Assembly (NCBI RefSeq): GCF_022138605.1 | Contig: NZ_JACBFS010000008.1 | Location: 124,001-188,000 of the forward strand | Origin: Xanthobacter sp. NM-25 | Lineage (GTDB): Bacteria; Pseudomonadota; Alphaproteobacteria; Rhizobiales; Xanthobacteraceae | Direction: 5' to 3' | DNA: 64,000 bases | Shown: positions 21,398 through 32,948 of the stretch, piece after piece | Position numbering within the stretch: the first letter of the stretch is position 1 | Layout of the letters: every line of letters starts with the position of its first letter | The notes under the pieces: generated by a model | Seen by the model: only the letters and a program-made list of their open reading frames with translations | The model's database searches: none | What the model was told of the DNA's origin: nothing | Made by a program: the position numbers and the translations under genes

Positions 21398-22584
21398 GGC
21401 CTGCCCGCAGTTGCCCCCGCCGCGCGGGCGACGCCATAACGAATGGCGACGACCACCGCATAGCCACCCAGCATGGCGGCGATCACGTAAGCGAAACCAT
21501 AAGGGTCGTAGGCATCCATGCCGGCGCCGGCCAGCGGCGGGCCGATGATGAGGCCGACCGAATAGAGCATCACGAACGCCGCATTGGCGGCGGCCAGCGC
21601 TGCCCCATGGAATCGCGCGCCCAGATGGGCGAGCCCCACCGTATAGAGCGAGCCGGCGATGCCGGTGGCGATGAACACCGTGACGAGGAAATCCCAACCG
21701 CCCACCGACATGAGCGGCAGCACCCCGGCACCGATGGCGCCGACGGTGGCGCAGGTGAGCAGCACCAGGCGCCGGTCCACCCGATCGCTGACGAGGCCGA
21801 GGGGAATCTGGAAAGCCACATTGCCGAGCACCGCCACGGTGAGCAGCAGGGAGGCGCCGGAATCAGGCAGGCCCAGCCGTACGCCATAGAGCGGCAGGAA
21901 GCTCATCACCGAGGTCTCGATGGCGCCGAACACCAGGGCCGCCAGCAGGGCCGTGGGCGATTTGCGCAGAAAGGCCATCACCCCATGGTGTTCGCCATCC
22001 TGGATTTTCGGTGCCATGCCGTTGGCCAAAAGAATCGGGATGGCGCCCAGGCACAGCACCACCGCGCCGGCCACATAAGGCGGCCATCCGGTTGTGCCGG
22101 TGACACTGAGGATGATGGGCCCGAGCGCCGCGCCGATGGAGAGGGCGGTGGCATAGATGCCCATGATGAGGCCGCGCCGTCCCGGTGGCGCCACCGCATT
22201 GATCCAGAACTCGCTCACCGCGAACAGGATGCACAGCGTTGCGCCGAACACGAAGCGCAGCGGGAACCACACGGGGAACGAGGGAATCGCCTTGAACGCC
22301 AGCAGGGTGGCGGCGGTGATGGCGATGGACAAGGTGAGCAGCAGCCGTACGCCCATCCGGCGCACGAGCAGCGGCACGAAGGGGGCGGTGGCGACCGTCG
22401 CCACGCCGGCCACGGCGGTGTTGATGCCGATCAGGGTGCGCGAGACACCTCGGCTTTCCAGCTCAAGGGCGAGCAGCGGAATCGAAAGGCTGATGCCCAC
22501 CCCCACCACCGCGATGGCGGAGATGGCGGCGGCAATGGAGGCGGTCCGGCTCATCTCAATGGCCGGCTCCTGCGGAGCGTGCAT
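21394..22584 (-). CDS. Major facilitator superfamily transporter
   Basis: A 396-residue, 12-helix inner-membrane carrier of the YcaD-like MFS group. Visible are the cytoplasmic loop between helices 2 and 3 ([14 protein letters not shown]), the middle loop around [11 protein letters not shown], and the helix 8-9 loop [11 protein letters not shown]. The substrate is unknown. Three starts are possible: TTG 22605 (overlapping the upstream NUDIX stop as TTGA), ATG 22584, and ATG 22554, which has AGGAG 12 bases upstream. It is downstream of the NUDIX gene in the rnr-DUF983-NUDIX-MFS string. Confidence 0.85.
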   Translation of the reverse strand: MHAPQEPAIEMSRTASIAAAISAIAVVGVGISLSIPLLALELESRGVSRTLIGINTAVAGVATVATAPFVPLLVRRMGVRLLLTLSIAITAATLLAFKAIPSFPVWFPLRFVFGATLCILFAVSEFWINAVAPPGRRGLIMGIYATALSIGAALGPIILSVTGTTGWPPYVAGAVVLCLGAIPILLANGMAPKIQDGEHHGVMAFLRKSPTALLAALVFGAIETSVMSFLPLYGVRLGLPDSGASLLLTVAVLGNVAFQIPLGLVSDRVDRRLVLLTCATVGAIGAGVLPLMSVGGWDFLVTVFIATGIAGSLYTVGLAHLGARFHGAALAAANAAFVMLYSVGLIIGPPLAGAGMDAYDPYGFAYVIAAMLGGYAVVVAIRYGVARAAGATAGRP

Positions 22585-22601
22585 GGGGTCGGGGAATCCG
22601 G

Positions 22602-23336
22602 TCAATCAAGCAGGGTACGTTGGAAGCGTCCGTTGCGCATGGCGTAGGACGGCACCGGCAGGCGGTTGTGGAAGCCGGCTTCGATCCGGGCGGCGAGCTC
22701 CTCGATGACCACGCGGGTCACGGTGGGCAGCTCCAGCGCCTTGGTTTCATCGAAGGTGAGCCAGCGCAGGTCGATGAACTCGGCATTCTCCCCCACCTTG
22801 CCGGGCTCCTCGTCGCAGACCGCATTGGCATCGGCCGCGAAGAAGCGGGTGTCGAAACGCTTGGGGCGCCGCGGCGGGGTGATGGCCCGCGCCACGTAGG
22901 TCAGCGCCTCCAGATTGGGGAAGATGCCCCGTTCGGCGAACGCCTTCCAGTCGTCGCACGGCACCTCTGGCGCGCCGAGGTCCTTGGTGCCCAGCAAGAG
23001 GCCGGTTTCCTCATAGAGCTCGCGAATGGCGGCGGCCGCGAGGCCGCGCGCGCGCACCACGGTGGGGCGCTGAAACCCGGCCATCAGTCGGCGCTCGCTG
23101 TCCGGATCCACCACGCCGAACACCGGCATGGTCTTGTCGAACCGCTCGAGACGCCCGCCCGGAAAGACGTAGACACCGGGCAGAAACTTCATGTTGGGGT
23201 GGCGCCGTCCCATTAGAACGCGGGGCTCCTTGCCCTTGCGATCCAGCAGAATGATGGTCGCCGCATCCTTGGGGCGCTGGTTCGGCCAATCCTGGCGACG
23301 CTCGGCATTGGTGAGGCGCGTGGCGAAATCGGTCAT
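22602..23336 (-). CDS. NUDIX hydrolase
   Basis: A 244-residue protein with a NUDIX fold. The Nudix box core REX2EEXG is in AAIRELYEETGLLLG; the glutamate normally found seven residues earlier is replaced by alanine, as in some family branches. A long insertion with CDDWKAFAERGIFPNLEAL and TPPRRPKRFDTRFF resembles the human NUDT19-like or RppH-unrelated coenzyme-A type hydrolases. That resemblance is inference. The ATG at 23336 is 1 base after the DUF983 stop, so the genes are translationally coupled. Confidence 0.85.
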   Translation of the reverse strand: MTDFATRLTNAERRQDWPNQRPKDAATIILLDRKGKEPRVLMGRRHPNMKFLPGVYVFPGGRLERFDKTMPVFGVVDPDSERRLMAGFQRPTVVRARGLAAAAIRELYEETGLLLGTKDLGAPEVPCDDWKAFAERGIFPNLEALTYVARAITPPRRPKRFDTRFFAADANAVCDEEPGKVGENAEFIDLRWLTFDETKALELPTVTRVVIEELAARIEAGFHNRLPVPSYAMRNGRFQRTLLD

Positions 23337-23337
23337 G

Positions 23338-23835
23338 TCAGGGCATCGCAGTACGGGAAACGGAAGCGGGTGACTGCGCGCCGGGAGGCGGCGCCTCGCG
23401 CTCCGGGCTGCTGGGATCAAAACCATGCATGCGCAGCGCCCATTGCAGATTCACCAGCATCGCCTTCACCGGCGGCAGCAGAACCAAGCTCAGCACCAGG
23501 GTCAAAGGCAGCCATAGGGCAAGGTGCCCCCAGACCGGCGGACGGAACACCTCTTCCACCAGCACCAGCAGTGGCACAACGATGTGGCCCACCACCAGGA
23601 TGACCATATACGGCGGCGCGTCATCGGCCCGCTGGTGGTAGAGCGCCTCGCCGCAGTGGTCGCAGAACGGCGTCACCTTCAGGTAGCGCTCGAACAGTGC
23701 GCCGGTGCCGCAGGCGGGGCAGCGGCAATGGCCGCCGCGCATGAGCGCCTCGGCCACCGAGCGCGGGCGGCGGTCCACCGCCGGAGAGGCGGGTGTCGCG
23801 GGTGGCAGCGCCCGCTCGGTTTCCGTCATGGTCAT
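23338..23835 (-). CDS. DUF983 family membrane protein with zinc ribbon
   Basis: A 165-residue protein. Residues ~33-65 form a zinc ribbon (CRCPACG ... FCDHCG), followed by two hydrophobic helices (YMVILVVGHIVVPLLVLVEE and LALWLPLTLVLSLVLLP). This is the DUF983 layout, common beside aerobic-respiration or rnr genes in Alphaproteobacteria; the function is unknown. AAAGGATG lies 9 bases before the ATG. It starts 7 bases after the rnr stop codon and so belongs to the same operon. Confidence 0.88.
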   Translation of the reverse strand: MTMTETERALPPATPASPAVDRRPRSVAEALMRGGHCRCPACGTGALFERYLKVTPFCDHCGEALYHQRADDAPPYMVILVVGHIVVPLLVLVEEVFRPPVWGHLALWLPLTLVLSLVLLPPVKAMLVNLQWALRMHGFDPSSPEREAPPPGAQSPASVSRTAMP

Positions 23836-23842
23836 GGACGGG

Positions 23843-26290
23843 TCATCCTTTTCCTTTCCGGCTGCCGCCGGTGCTCCTCCCACCCGTTGCGCCCCGCGGC
23901 CCGCTCCGCGAGGGAGCGCGACCGGGGGCGGTTTTCGTTCCCGAGGAACGCCGCTGCGGCCCGGGCCGGCCACGCGGACCTTTTACATAGGAGCCTTCGG
24001 AGAGAAGCTCAAACCGAAGTGCGCCGGCCACCGGCGCCGCCTCCACCAGCCGCACCTCCACCCGGTCGCCGATGCGGTGCATCTCGCCGGTGCGCTCGCC
24101 CACCAGTGCCTGCCGCACCTCGTCGAAGCGGTAATAGTCCGCCCCCAGGGTGGCGGCGGGAATGAAGCCGTCGGCACCGGTGTCGTCGAGGGCCACGAAC
24201 AGGCCGGCCTTGGTGGCGCCGGTGACGCGGCCGTGGAATTCGGCGCCGATCTGATCGGCCAGATGGTGGGCGATGAGGCGATCCACCGTCTCCCGCTCCG
24301 CCGCCATGGCGCGGCGCTCGGTGACGGAAATGGCGGCGGCGATCTCGCCCAGGCTCTCCGGTGTCGCCTCCTCCGGCAGGCCATCCGCGCCGGCATTCAA
24401 GGCACGGATTAGCCCGCGATGCACCACCAGATCGGCATAGCGGCGGATGGGCGAGGTGAAGTGCGCATAGCGGCGCAGGTTCAGGCCGAAATGCCCGTAA
24501 TTCTCCGAGGCATATTCCGCCTGGCTCTGGCTGCGCAGGATCACCTGATTGACCAGCGGCGCCACATCGGTGCCCACCACCTGCGCCAGAATGCGGTTGA
24601 GGTGGGCCGGGCGCACCGCGTCGATCTTCGGCAGCGCGATGTCGAGGGTCTTCAGGAAGTCCCTGAGCGCCGAGAGCTTCTCCAGCGAGGGGCCGTCATG
24701 CACCCGGTAGATGAGTGGGGTGCGCTTGTCTTCCAGGGTCTCGGCGGCGGCCACATTGGCGAGGATCATGAATTCCTCGATCAGCTTGTGGGCGTCGAGG
24801 CGCTGCGGCACCACCACCTTGTCGACGGTGCCGTCGGGCTTCAGCAGGATCTTGCGTTCCGGCAGGTCCAGCTCCAAAGGCTGGCGATTGTCGCGCGCCT
24901 GCTTCACGGCCGCATAGGCCTCGTAAAGCGGCTTCAACACGGGATCGAGCAGCGGGCCGGTCAGATCGTCCGGCGTGCCATCCATGGCCGCCTGGGCCTG
25001 GGCATAGGCGAGCTTGCCGGCCGAGCGCATCATGATGCGGTGGAACGTGTGGCGCCGCTTGCGCCCGTCCTTGCCGATGACGAGGCGCACCGCCAGAGCT
25101 GGCCGGTCCACATCCGGCCGCAGCGAGCACAGATCGTTGGAGATGCGCTCGGGCAGCATGGGCACCACCCGATCGGGGAAATAGACCGAATTGCCGCGGA
25201 TCAGTGCCTCGCGGTCCAGCGGCGTGCCGGGGCGCACATAAGCGGCGACATCAGCGATGGCGACGGTGACGATGAAGCCGCCCGCATTGTCCGGGTCTTC
25301 GTCGGTGGCCGCGTGCACCGCGTCGTCATGGTCCTTGGCGTCAGGCGGGTCGATGGTGACCAGGGGCAAAGCGCGCCAGTCCTCGCGGCCGCGCAGAGTC
25401 ACCTTTTTGGCCGCCTCGGCCTCCTGGATCACCGCTTCGGGAAACACATTGGGAATGTTGTGGGCATGCAGGGCGATGAGGCTCACCGCCTTCTCGCTGC
25501 GGAGCGAGCCCAGCCGGTCCTTCACCCGCGCCGTGGGCAGGCCGAACACCCGCTGGCGCATCAGCTCCACGGAAACGAGGTCGCCATCCTCCGCCTCGTG
25601 CTCGGCGCCTGGGGGCACCTGCAACTCGCGGCCATGGGCTTTCTTGTCGATGGGCACGATGCGCCCGCCACCATGGGGCAGGGGGTGGAAGATGCCCAGC
25701 GTCTGCTTGCGGGCCTTCTCCAGCACCTTGATGACGCGGCCGGTGAACGGCACGCCCGGTTCGCCGGTGCCGTCGACGATGCGCAGCAGCACCCGGTCCG
25801 TGAGCCCGGGCGCCGGGCCGCGGGCGCGGCTGACGTGACGGGGGGTCTGCACCAGGATGCGGGGCGCCTCGCCCTGCTCCTCGCCGTCCCATTCCACCGG
25901 CACGGCGATCAGCTCGCCATCGCCGTCCCGGCTCACGATGTCCGCCACCAGCACGCCGGGCAGGGCGCCGGGCACGAGCAGCCTGCGGCGGCGGCGATCC
26001 ACGGTGCCGTCATCGGAGAGATCCCGCAGCAGCGCCTTCAATTCCACCTTCTGCGCCGCCGAGAGGCCGAACGCGCGGGCGATCTCCCGCTTGCCCACGG
26101 TGCCGCTCTGGCTGGCGATGAAGGCGAGCACCTCCTTCTTGGACGGCATCTCGCCCGTGGCCCGGGGCGCCACGATGAGTGCTTCGGCGTGGGCATGCCC
26201 GGCCGCAGCGGCCTTGCGGCTGGCGCGCGACTTGGTGCGCGGCGGCGCTTTGCGGGAGGAACTGGCGGATTTTGAAGGAGGCTTGGCCAA
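23843..26290 (-). CDS. rnr: Ribonuclease R
   Basis: An 815-residue 3'-to-5' exoribonuclease of the RNB family that degrades structured RNA. Order of parts: a basic Lys/Ser-rich N-tail, a helix-turn-helix-like segment (PSKKEVLAFIASQSGTVGKREIARAFGL region), cold-shock domains, the RNB catalytic domain with the aspartates in TIDPPDAKDHDDAV (~320), an S1 domain (EFHGRVTGATKAGLFVAL, ~690), and a basic Arg/Gly/Ser-rich C-tail. Length and layout match RNase R rather than RNase II. It heads a minus-strand operon with DUF983, NUDIX and MFS genes. Confidence 0.96.
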   Translation of the reverse strand: MAKPPSKSASSSRKAPPRTKSRASRKAAAAGHAHAEALIVAPRATGEMPSKKEVLAFIASQSGTVGKREIARAFGLSAAQKVELKALLRDLSDDGTVDRRRRRLLVPGALPGVLVADIVSRDGDGELIAVPVEWDGEEQGEAPRILVQTPRHVSRARGPAPGLTDRVLLRIVDGTGEPGVPFTGRVIKVLEKARKQTLGIFHPLPHGGGRIVPIDKKAHGRELQVPPGAEHEAEDGDLVSVELMRQRVFGLPTARVKDRLGSLRSEKAVSLIALHAHNIPNVFPEAVIQEAEAAKKVTLRGREDWRALPLVTIDPPDAKDHDDAVHAATDEDPDNAGGFIVTVAIADVAAYVRPGTPLDREALIRGNSVYFPDRVVPMLPERISNDLCSLRPDVDRPALAVRLVIGKDGRKRRHTFHRIMMRSAGKLAYAQAQAAMDGTPDDLTGPLLDPVLKPLYEAYAAVKQARDNRQPLELDLPERKILLKPDGTVDKVVVPQRLDAHKLIEEFMILANVAAAETLEDKRTPLIYRVHDGPSLEKLSALRDFLKTLDIALPKIDAVRPAHLNRILAQVVGTDVAPLVNQVILRSQSQAEYASENYGHFGLNLRRYAHFTSPIRRYADLVVHRGLIRALNAGADGLPEEATPESLGEIAAAISVTERRAMAAERETVDRLIAHHLADQIGAEFHGRVTGATKAGLFVALDDTGADGFIPAATLGADYYRFDEVRQALVGERTGEMHRIGDRVEVRLVEAAPVAGALRFELLSEGSYVKGPRGRPGPQRRSSGTKTAPGRAPSRSGPRGATGGRSTGGSRKGKG

Positions 26291-26427
26291 GGTGATCGGG
26301 TTCCGTGCGGTTGCCCGACGCTACCCGGAACCGGGTCGCAGGGCCAGCATGGTTTCAGGTTGTGGTGTCGCGCACCGGTGGTTCACCGGATGATCTACCC
26401 GCACAGCGCGTGGGTGGGTGGGCGTCG

Positions 26428-26461
26428 TAAAATGCAAACGGCCGGGCGCAAGGCCCGGCCG
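26428..26461 (-). terminator. Likely terminator of the groESL transcript
   Basis: A perfect 9-bp GC stem (CGGCCGGGC / GCCCGGCCG, 26439-26461) with a 5-base loop. On the minus strand it is followed by GTTTGCATTTTACG. It lies about 450 bases beyond the groEL stop codon, past all copies of the tandem repeat. The repeats would therefore be inside the groESL 3' untranslated region. Confidence 0.65.
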
Positions 26462-26485
26462 CTCACGTCGTCTTCTCTACCCTGG

Positions 26486-28914
<2,429 letters not shown>

Positions 28915-29027
28915 GGGGGAAACCTCCAGTTGGTTGCTGATTTCACAGTCACGGAAGCCGGATCCGTCCGGCTCTGCGGGCATCTAGGGCCCCGCCAGCG
29001 CAGCCGCAAGGGGGACGATGCACTTTT

Positions 29028-29054
29028 TTGGCACTCTTTATAAGTGAGTGCTAA
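29028..29054 (-). promoter_or_regulatory. CIRCE operator of groESL
   Basis: Inverted repeat TTAGCACTC-N9-GAGTGCCAA on the minus strand, one mismatch from the consensus TTAGCACTC-N9-GAGTGCTAA. It is the binding site of the HrcA heat-shock repressor. The 9-base spacer holds TATAA, which with an upstream TTGTC at about 29061-29057 forms a plausible promoter, so HrcA would cover the -10 region. It is 114 bases upstream of groES. Confidence 0.93.
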
Positions 29055-29206
29055 TTCCGACAAAAATGCTGCGCTGCAAATGGGTTAACGAGGCTGACCT
29101 GTTGCCGGACATCGGGCGGTGGGTTCAGGGCTGTGGTGACGCTGGCTTGTCAGCAGTCCCGGCTTATCGCTGCTAGCACCTTGTTTTTGCAGAAGGAAAC
29201 CATTCT

Positions 29207-29236
29207 TTGACCTTGGCTCGCGCAAGCTTGTGAGCC
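29207..29236 (+). promoter_or_regulatory. Possible promoter/operator of usg
   Basis: TTGACC (29207-29212) is followed by an imperfect 22-base palindrome (29215-29236) with arms GGCTC and GAGCC around CAAGCTTG. A -10 at the right distance is weak (GTGAGC). It is about 100 bases upstream of the usg start. Confidence 0.3.
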
Positions 29237-29333
29237 GACACTGGATCGGCAGGCTTCCCAAGGTTCGCTGCCCCGCGCACCGGACCGGCCCGAAGCCCGC
29301 ATTCAGGCGACGTTGCGAACGGAGGTCTTGCCG

Positions 29334-29639
29334 ATGGCATCCCAGGTTGCATCCCGTTTGGAGCAAGGTGGCGTGAGCGAGGATTTCAGGCTGCAGCTGG
29401 AGGGCTATGGCCTCGCCACTGCTGAAATTCTCTACCGCATGCCCGATCATCCGGTCCTGCTGCAGACCTTCCTTTGGCAGGACTACGATCTGTGCCCCAA
29501 ATTTCCTGAGCTGAACCGCTTCCTGGAATTCTGGCAGCGGGAGATTGAAGGGCCACTGCATTCCGTGCGCGTGGTCCATTGCGGCCTGATCAAGCCAGCG
29601 GAACTGCGTGCGGTCGACGGGCTGTTCGTGCTGCATTAG
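29334..29639 (+). CDS. Usg family protein
   Basis: A 101-residue soluble protein with the Usg signature: LEGYGLATAEILYRMPDHPVLLQTF, then WQDYDLCPKFPELNRFLEFW and GPLHSVRVVHC, ending PAELRAVDGLFVLH. It is widespread and well conserved in Alphaproteobacteria, but its function is unknown; the name comes from an old gene upstream of other loci. GGAGG sits 9 bases before the ATG at 29334, which is preferred over the in-frame ATG at 29313. It stands alone, with its own upstream region. Confidence 0.85.
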   Translation: MASQVASRLEQGGVSEDFRLQLEGYGLATAEILYRMPDHPVLLQTFLWQDYDLCPKFPELNRFLEFWQREIEGPLHSVRVVHCGLIKPAELRAVDGLFVLH

Positions 29640-29729
29640 GGCGAGCCGGGGCCCGCCGGCCTGTTGCGGATGCCGGCGATGGGACCTCGCTTCCTGCGCT
29701 ATTCGTCTTAGAATGAGCGTGCGGCGAGA

Positions 29730-29765
29730 AGCGTGCGCGCCCGGCGGGGGTTGGGCGCGCACGCT
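29730..29765. repeat. Perfect 13-bp inverted repeat downstream of usg
   Basis: AGCGTGCGCGCCC (29730-29742) and GGGCGCGCACGCT (29753-29765) with a 10-base loop. There is no T-run, so it is a very stable hairpin but not a standard terminator. It could protect the 3' end of the usg mRNA or mark a small RNA. Confidence 0.6.
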
Positions 29766-29927
29766 GACCCGTGATCTTCCTATATCCATGCGGCTGCCAA
29801 GGGTGTGGCGGAGGGGTGTGGCGGCGGGTCGCCCACAATGCCCTCACACCGCCGCTTTCTCGGTGCTAAGTAGGGCGCGACCCAGCGGAACACGTCGCCC
29901 CTTCCCGGCGCCGTCAAAGAGGCAGCA

Positions 29928-30530
29928 TTGGATCACCGAGCCCCCAGAACATCGGAACTGCTCGCCGCGGTATTGTCCGCGCAGGAGGGGGAGAAGGTCG
30001 CGATCGGCGATCTGGTGAATGCGCTGCGCAACCGCGCCTTCGGCATCCTGTTCCTCATCTTCGGCATTCCCAACTGCATCCCCATGCCGCCGGGCATTCC
30101 GGTCATCTGCGGCATCATCCTCGGCCTCATCGGCCTGCAGATGGCCATGGGCCGGCAGGAGCTGTGGCTGCCGGAGAAGATCGCCAAGCGCACCTTCTCC
30201 CGCTCGATGCTGGAGACCATCGTCAACCGCTCGCGGCCTTATATCGAGCGGTTCGAGTCCTTCTCCCGGCCGCGTTACGAAGCGTTCGCGGGACCGACCG
30301 CGCGCCGCGTGGTGGGAGCGACGGTGGTGCTGCTGGGCTTCATTCTGCTGCTGCCCATTCCCTTCCTCGGCAATCTGCCCCCGGGCTTCGCGGTGTGCGT
30401 GTTCGGGCTGGGGCTGGTGGAACGCGACGGGCTGGTGATCCTGGCCGGCTTCGGTGCCACCGTGCTCGGCCTCGTCATCACCGGCCTCATGAGCTGGGCC
30501 ATCTGGCAGGGCGCCATCGCCATCTTCTGA
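29928..30530 (+). CDS. ExoD family membrane protein
   Basis: A 200-residue inner-membrane protein of the ExoD family. It has the conserved N-terminal EGEKVAIGDLVNALRNRAFGIL region, IPNCIPMPPGIPVICG, and two or three further hydrophobic segments (VVGATVVLLGFILLLPIPFLG, VILAGFGATVLGLVITGLMSW). ExoD was first linked to exopolysaccharide production and alkaline tolerance in Sinorhizobium; its biochemical role is unknown. The start is TTG at 29928, supported by AGAGG 7 bases upstream and by the family N-terminus. No exo genes are adjacent. Confidence 0.88.
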   Translation: MDHRAPRTSELLAAVLSAQEGEKVAIGDLVNALRNRAFGILFLIFGIPNCIPMPPGIPVICGIILGLIGLQMAMGRQELWLPEKIAKRTFSRSMLETIVNRSRPYIERFESFSRPRYEAFAGPTARRVVGATVVLLGFILLLPIPFLGNLPPGFAVCVFGLGLVERDGLVILAGFGATVLGLVITGLMSWAIWQGAIAIF

Positions 30531-30600
30531 TCCCTTTCCCGCCGGGCAGTTCCGCGCGGATCGCGCGGGCCCCCGGCCTTGCCGTGTCTGTCCCTGAACC

Positions 30601-31674
30601 ATGCGTGTTGATGCCTTCGATTTCGATCTGCCGCCTGAGCGGATTGCTCTGAGGCCGGCGGAACCGCGGGAAGCCGCGCGCCTGCTGGTGGTGCGCCCCG
30701 GGGGCGCGCCCGAGCTGAGCGACGCGCGGGTGGGCGATCTGCCGTCCTTCCTCAATGCCGGTGATGTGCTGGTGGTGAACGACACCCGGGTCATCCCCGC
30801 GGCGCTCGCCGGCACCCGCAGTCGTCCCGACGGCAGCACGGTTCAGATCGAGGCGACGTTGGTCAAGCGGCGGGATGCTGCCAGCTGGACCGCCTTCGCC
30901 AAGCCCGCCAAGCGTCTGCGCCCGGGGGACGTGATCCATTTCATCGGCCGTGACGGCTCCACCCTGGATGCCACGGTGCTCGACAAGCGGGAGGGCGAGG
31001 TGGACCTCGGCTTTGCTGTGTCCGGCACGGCGCTGGATGTGGCGGTGGCCGGGGTGGGGCACATGCCCATTCCCCCCTATATCGCTGCCCGCCGGGCGGA
31101 GGACGAGCACGACCGCAGCGACTACCAGACCCTGTTCGCGCGGGTGGATGGCTCGGTGGCGGCACCCACCGCCAGCCTGCATTTCACCCCGGCGCTGATG
31201 GCGGCGGTGAAGGCCCGCGGGGTGGAGGTGGTGACGGTGACCCTGCATGTGGGGCCGGGCACCTTCCTGCCGGTGAAGGTGGAGGAGACAAAGGACCACC
31301 GCATGCATGCGGAATGGGGCGAGGTTTCTCCGGAAACGGCCGCCACGCTCAACGCGGCACGGGCGCGCGGTGGGCGCATCGTGACGGTGGGGTCCACGCC
31401 CACGCGGCTGGTGGAAAGCGCGGCCGACGAGAATGGGGTGGTGCGTCCGTTCATCGGCGAAACCGACATCTTCATCACTCCCGGCTATCGGCTGCGGGCG
31501 GTGGACGCCATGGTGACCAACTTTCACCTGCCGCGCTCCACCCTGGTGATGCTGGTGGCGGCGGTGGTGGGGCACGAGGTGCAGAAGCGGGCTTATGCCC
31601 ATGCCATCGAGACGGGATACCGCTTCTATTCCTATGGCGATGCCTGCCTGCTTCTGCCAAAAGCGGCCCCATGA
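30601..31674 (+). CDS. queA: tRNA preQ1(34) S-adenosylmethionine ribosyltransferase-isomerase
   Basis: A 357-residue enzyme that transfers the ribosyl moiety of SAM to preQ1 in tRNA, forming epoxyqueuosine. It starts [23 protein letters not shown] and contains [31 protein letters not shown] and the [12 protein letters not shown] and [11 protein letters not shown] blocks. Its stop overlaps the tgt start as ATGA, so the two queuosine genes are coupled. Confidence 0.97.
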   Translation: MRVDAFDFDLPPERIALRPAEPREAARLLVVRPGGAPELSDARVGDLPSFLNAGDVLVVNDTRVIPAALAGTRSRPDGSTVQIEATLVKRRDAASWTAFAKPAKRLRPGDVIHFIGRDGSTLDATVLDKREGEVDLGFAVSGTALDVAVAGVGHMPIPPYIAARRAEDEHDRSDYQTLFARVDGSVAAPTASLHFTPALMAAVKARGVEVVTVTLHVGPGTFLPVKVEETKDHRMHAEWGEVSPETAATLNAARARGGRIVTVGSTPTRLVESAADENGVVRPFIGETDIFITPGYRLRAVDAMVTNFHLPRSTLVMLVAAVVGHEVQKRAYAHAIETGYRFYSYGDACLLLPKAAP

Positions 31675-32822
31675 CCTATACGCCCACCGATAGCTTCTCC
31701 TTCTCGCTCACCGCCACTGATGGCGCGGCCCGCACCGGCTTCGTGCTGACGCCGCGCGGGGCCATCCACACTCCTGCCTTCATGCCGGTGGGCACGGTGG
31801 CGACGGTGAAGGGGCTCTATTTCAACCAGGTGCGCGCGACCGGGGCGGAGGTGGTGCTGGCCAACACCTATCACCTGATGCTGCGGCCCGGCGCGGAACG
31901 GGTGGCGAAGCTCGGCGGCCTGCACCGCTTCATGGGCTGGGGCGGGCCGATCCTCACCGATTCCGGCGGCTTCCAGGTCATGTCTTTGTCCGGTCTTCGG
32001 AAGATGAGCGAGGAGGGGGTGAGCTTCCGCTCCCACGTGGATGGCGCCACCTATCACATGAGCCCCGAGCGCTCGGTGGAGATCCAGGGGCTGCTGGGGG
32101 CCGACATTCAGATGCAACTCGACGAATGCGTGCGCCTGCCGTGTTCGGACGAGGAGGCGGCGCGGGCCATGCGGCTCTCGCTGCGCTGGGCGGAACGCTC
32201 GAAGCGCGCGTTCGAGGCGCAGCCCAAGGGCCGCGCTTTGTTTGGCATCGTGCAGGGCGGGGCGGTGCCGCAGCTGCGGGTGGAATCCGCCTGCGAGCTC
32301 GCGGCGATGGACTTCCCCGGCTATTCCATCGGTGGCCTTGCCGTGGGCGAGCCGCAGGATGTGATGCTGGCCATGATCGAGACGGTGGAGCCGCACCTGC
32401 CCATCACCAAGCCCCGCTATCTCATGGGGGTGGGCACGCCGGACGACCTTCTGGAAGCGGTGAAGCGCGGCATCGACATGTTCGATTGCGTGATGCCCAC
32501 CCGCTCCGGCCGCCACGCATTGGCATTCACGCGCTTCGGCCGCATCAACCTCAAGAACGCCCGCCACGCCGAGGACCCGCGCCCCCTGGACGAGGAGAGC
32601 GACTGCCCGGCGCTGCGGGATTACTCCCGCGCCTATCTCCACCATCTGGTGCGCAGCGAGGAAATGCTCGGCTCCATGCTGCTGTCGTGGGCCAACACCC
32701 ATTATTACCAGCACCTCATGGCCGGCGCCCGCGCCGCCATCGCCGACGGCCGCTATGACGATTATGTGGCCGGGGTGAAGGACGGCTGGGCCAGGGGCGA
32801 CCTGCCGGCCTGGGAGGGATAG
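31671..32822 (+). CDS. tgt: tRNA-guanine transglycosylase
   Basis: A 383-residue enzyme that exchanges guanine-34 for preQ1 in tRNAs with GUN anticodons. Visible are the catalytic aspartate in [20 protein letters not shown], the nucleophile region [12 protein letters not shown], and the substrate-tRNA loop. The C-terminal zinc site is changed: the usual CxCxxC appears as [17 protein letters not shown], so only one of the canonical cysteines is kept. This variation is known in alphaproteobacterial Tgt. Translationally coupled to queA. Confidence 0.96.
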   Translation: MTYTPTDSFSFSLTATDGAARTGFVLTPRGAIHTPAFMPVGTVATVKGLYFNQVRATGAEVVLANTYHLMLRPGAERVAKLGGLHRFMGWGGPILTDSGGFQVMSLSGLRKMSEEGVSFRSHVDGATYHMSPERSVEIQGLLGADIQMQLDECVRLPCSDEEAARAMRLSLRWAERSKRAFEAQPKGRALFGIVQGGAVPQLRVESACELAAMDFPGYSIGGLAVGEPQDVMLAMIETVEPHLPITKPRYLMGVGTPDDLLEAVKRGIDMFDCVMPTRSGRHALAFTRFGRINLKNARHAEDPRPLDEESDCPALRDYSRAYLHHLVRSEEMLGSMLLSWANTHYYQHLMAGARAAIADGRYDDYVAGVKDGWARGDLPAWEG

Positions 32823-32865
32823 GCTCCGCAGGTTGTGCCGGCGTGCTCCAACGTTTCTCCCATTG

Positions 32866-32888
32866 AATAAACGGACAACCGTTTTATT
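32866..32888. promoter_or_regulatory. Inverted repeat upstream of isovaleryl-CoA dehydrogenase
   Basis: TAAACGG-ACAA-CCGTTTTA forms a near-perfect dyad of TetR-operator type (AAACNG...CNGTTT), 60 bases before the acyl-CoA dehydrogenase start. It could also work as the tgt terminator, since TTTTATT follows the right arm. Confidence 0.45.
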
Positions 32889-32948
32889 CTAGTTGCGCTT
32901 CCCACCGCCAAACGCGGAAGAACAAGGGGGAGGCGAGGGAGGAAACCG

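Noticed and set aside
24419..26275. Long plus-strand open frame opposite rnr
   Set aside because: Antisense to a complete RNase R gene with intact motifs. Its Gly/His/Leu-rich composition shows a shadow frame.
29085..29789. 234-codon minus-strand frame across usg
   Set aside because: Antisense to the usg gene and low-complexity; usg has the ribosome binding site and family signature.
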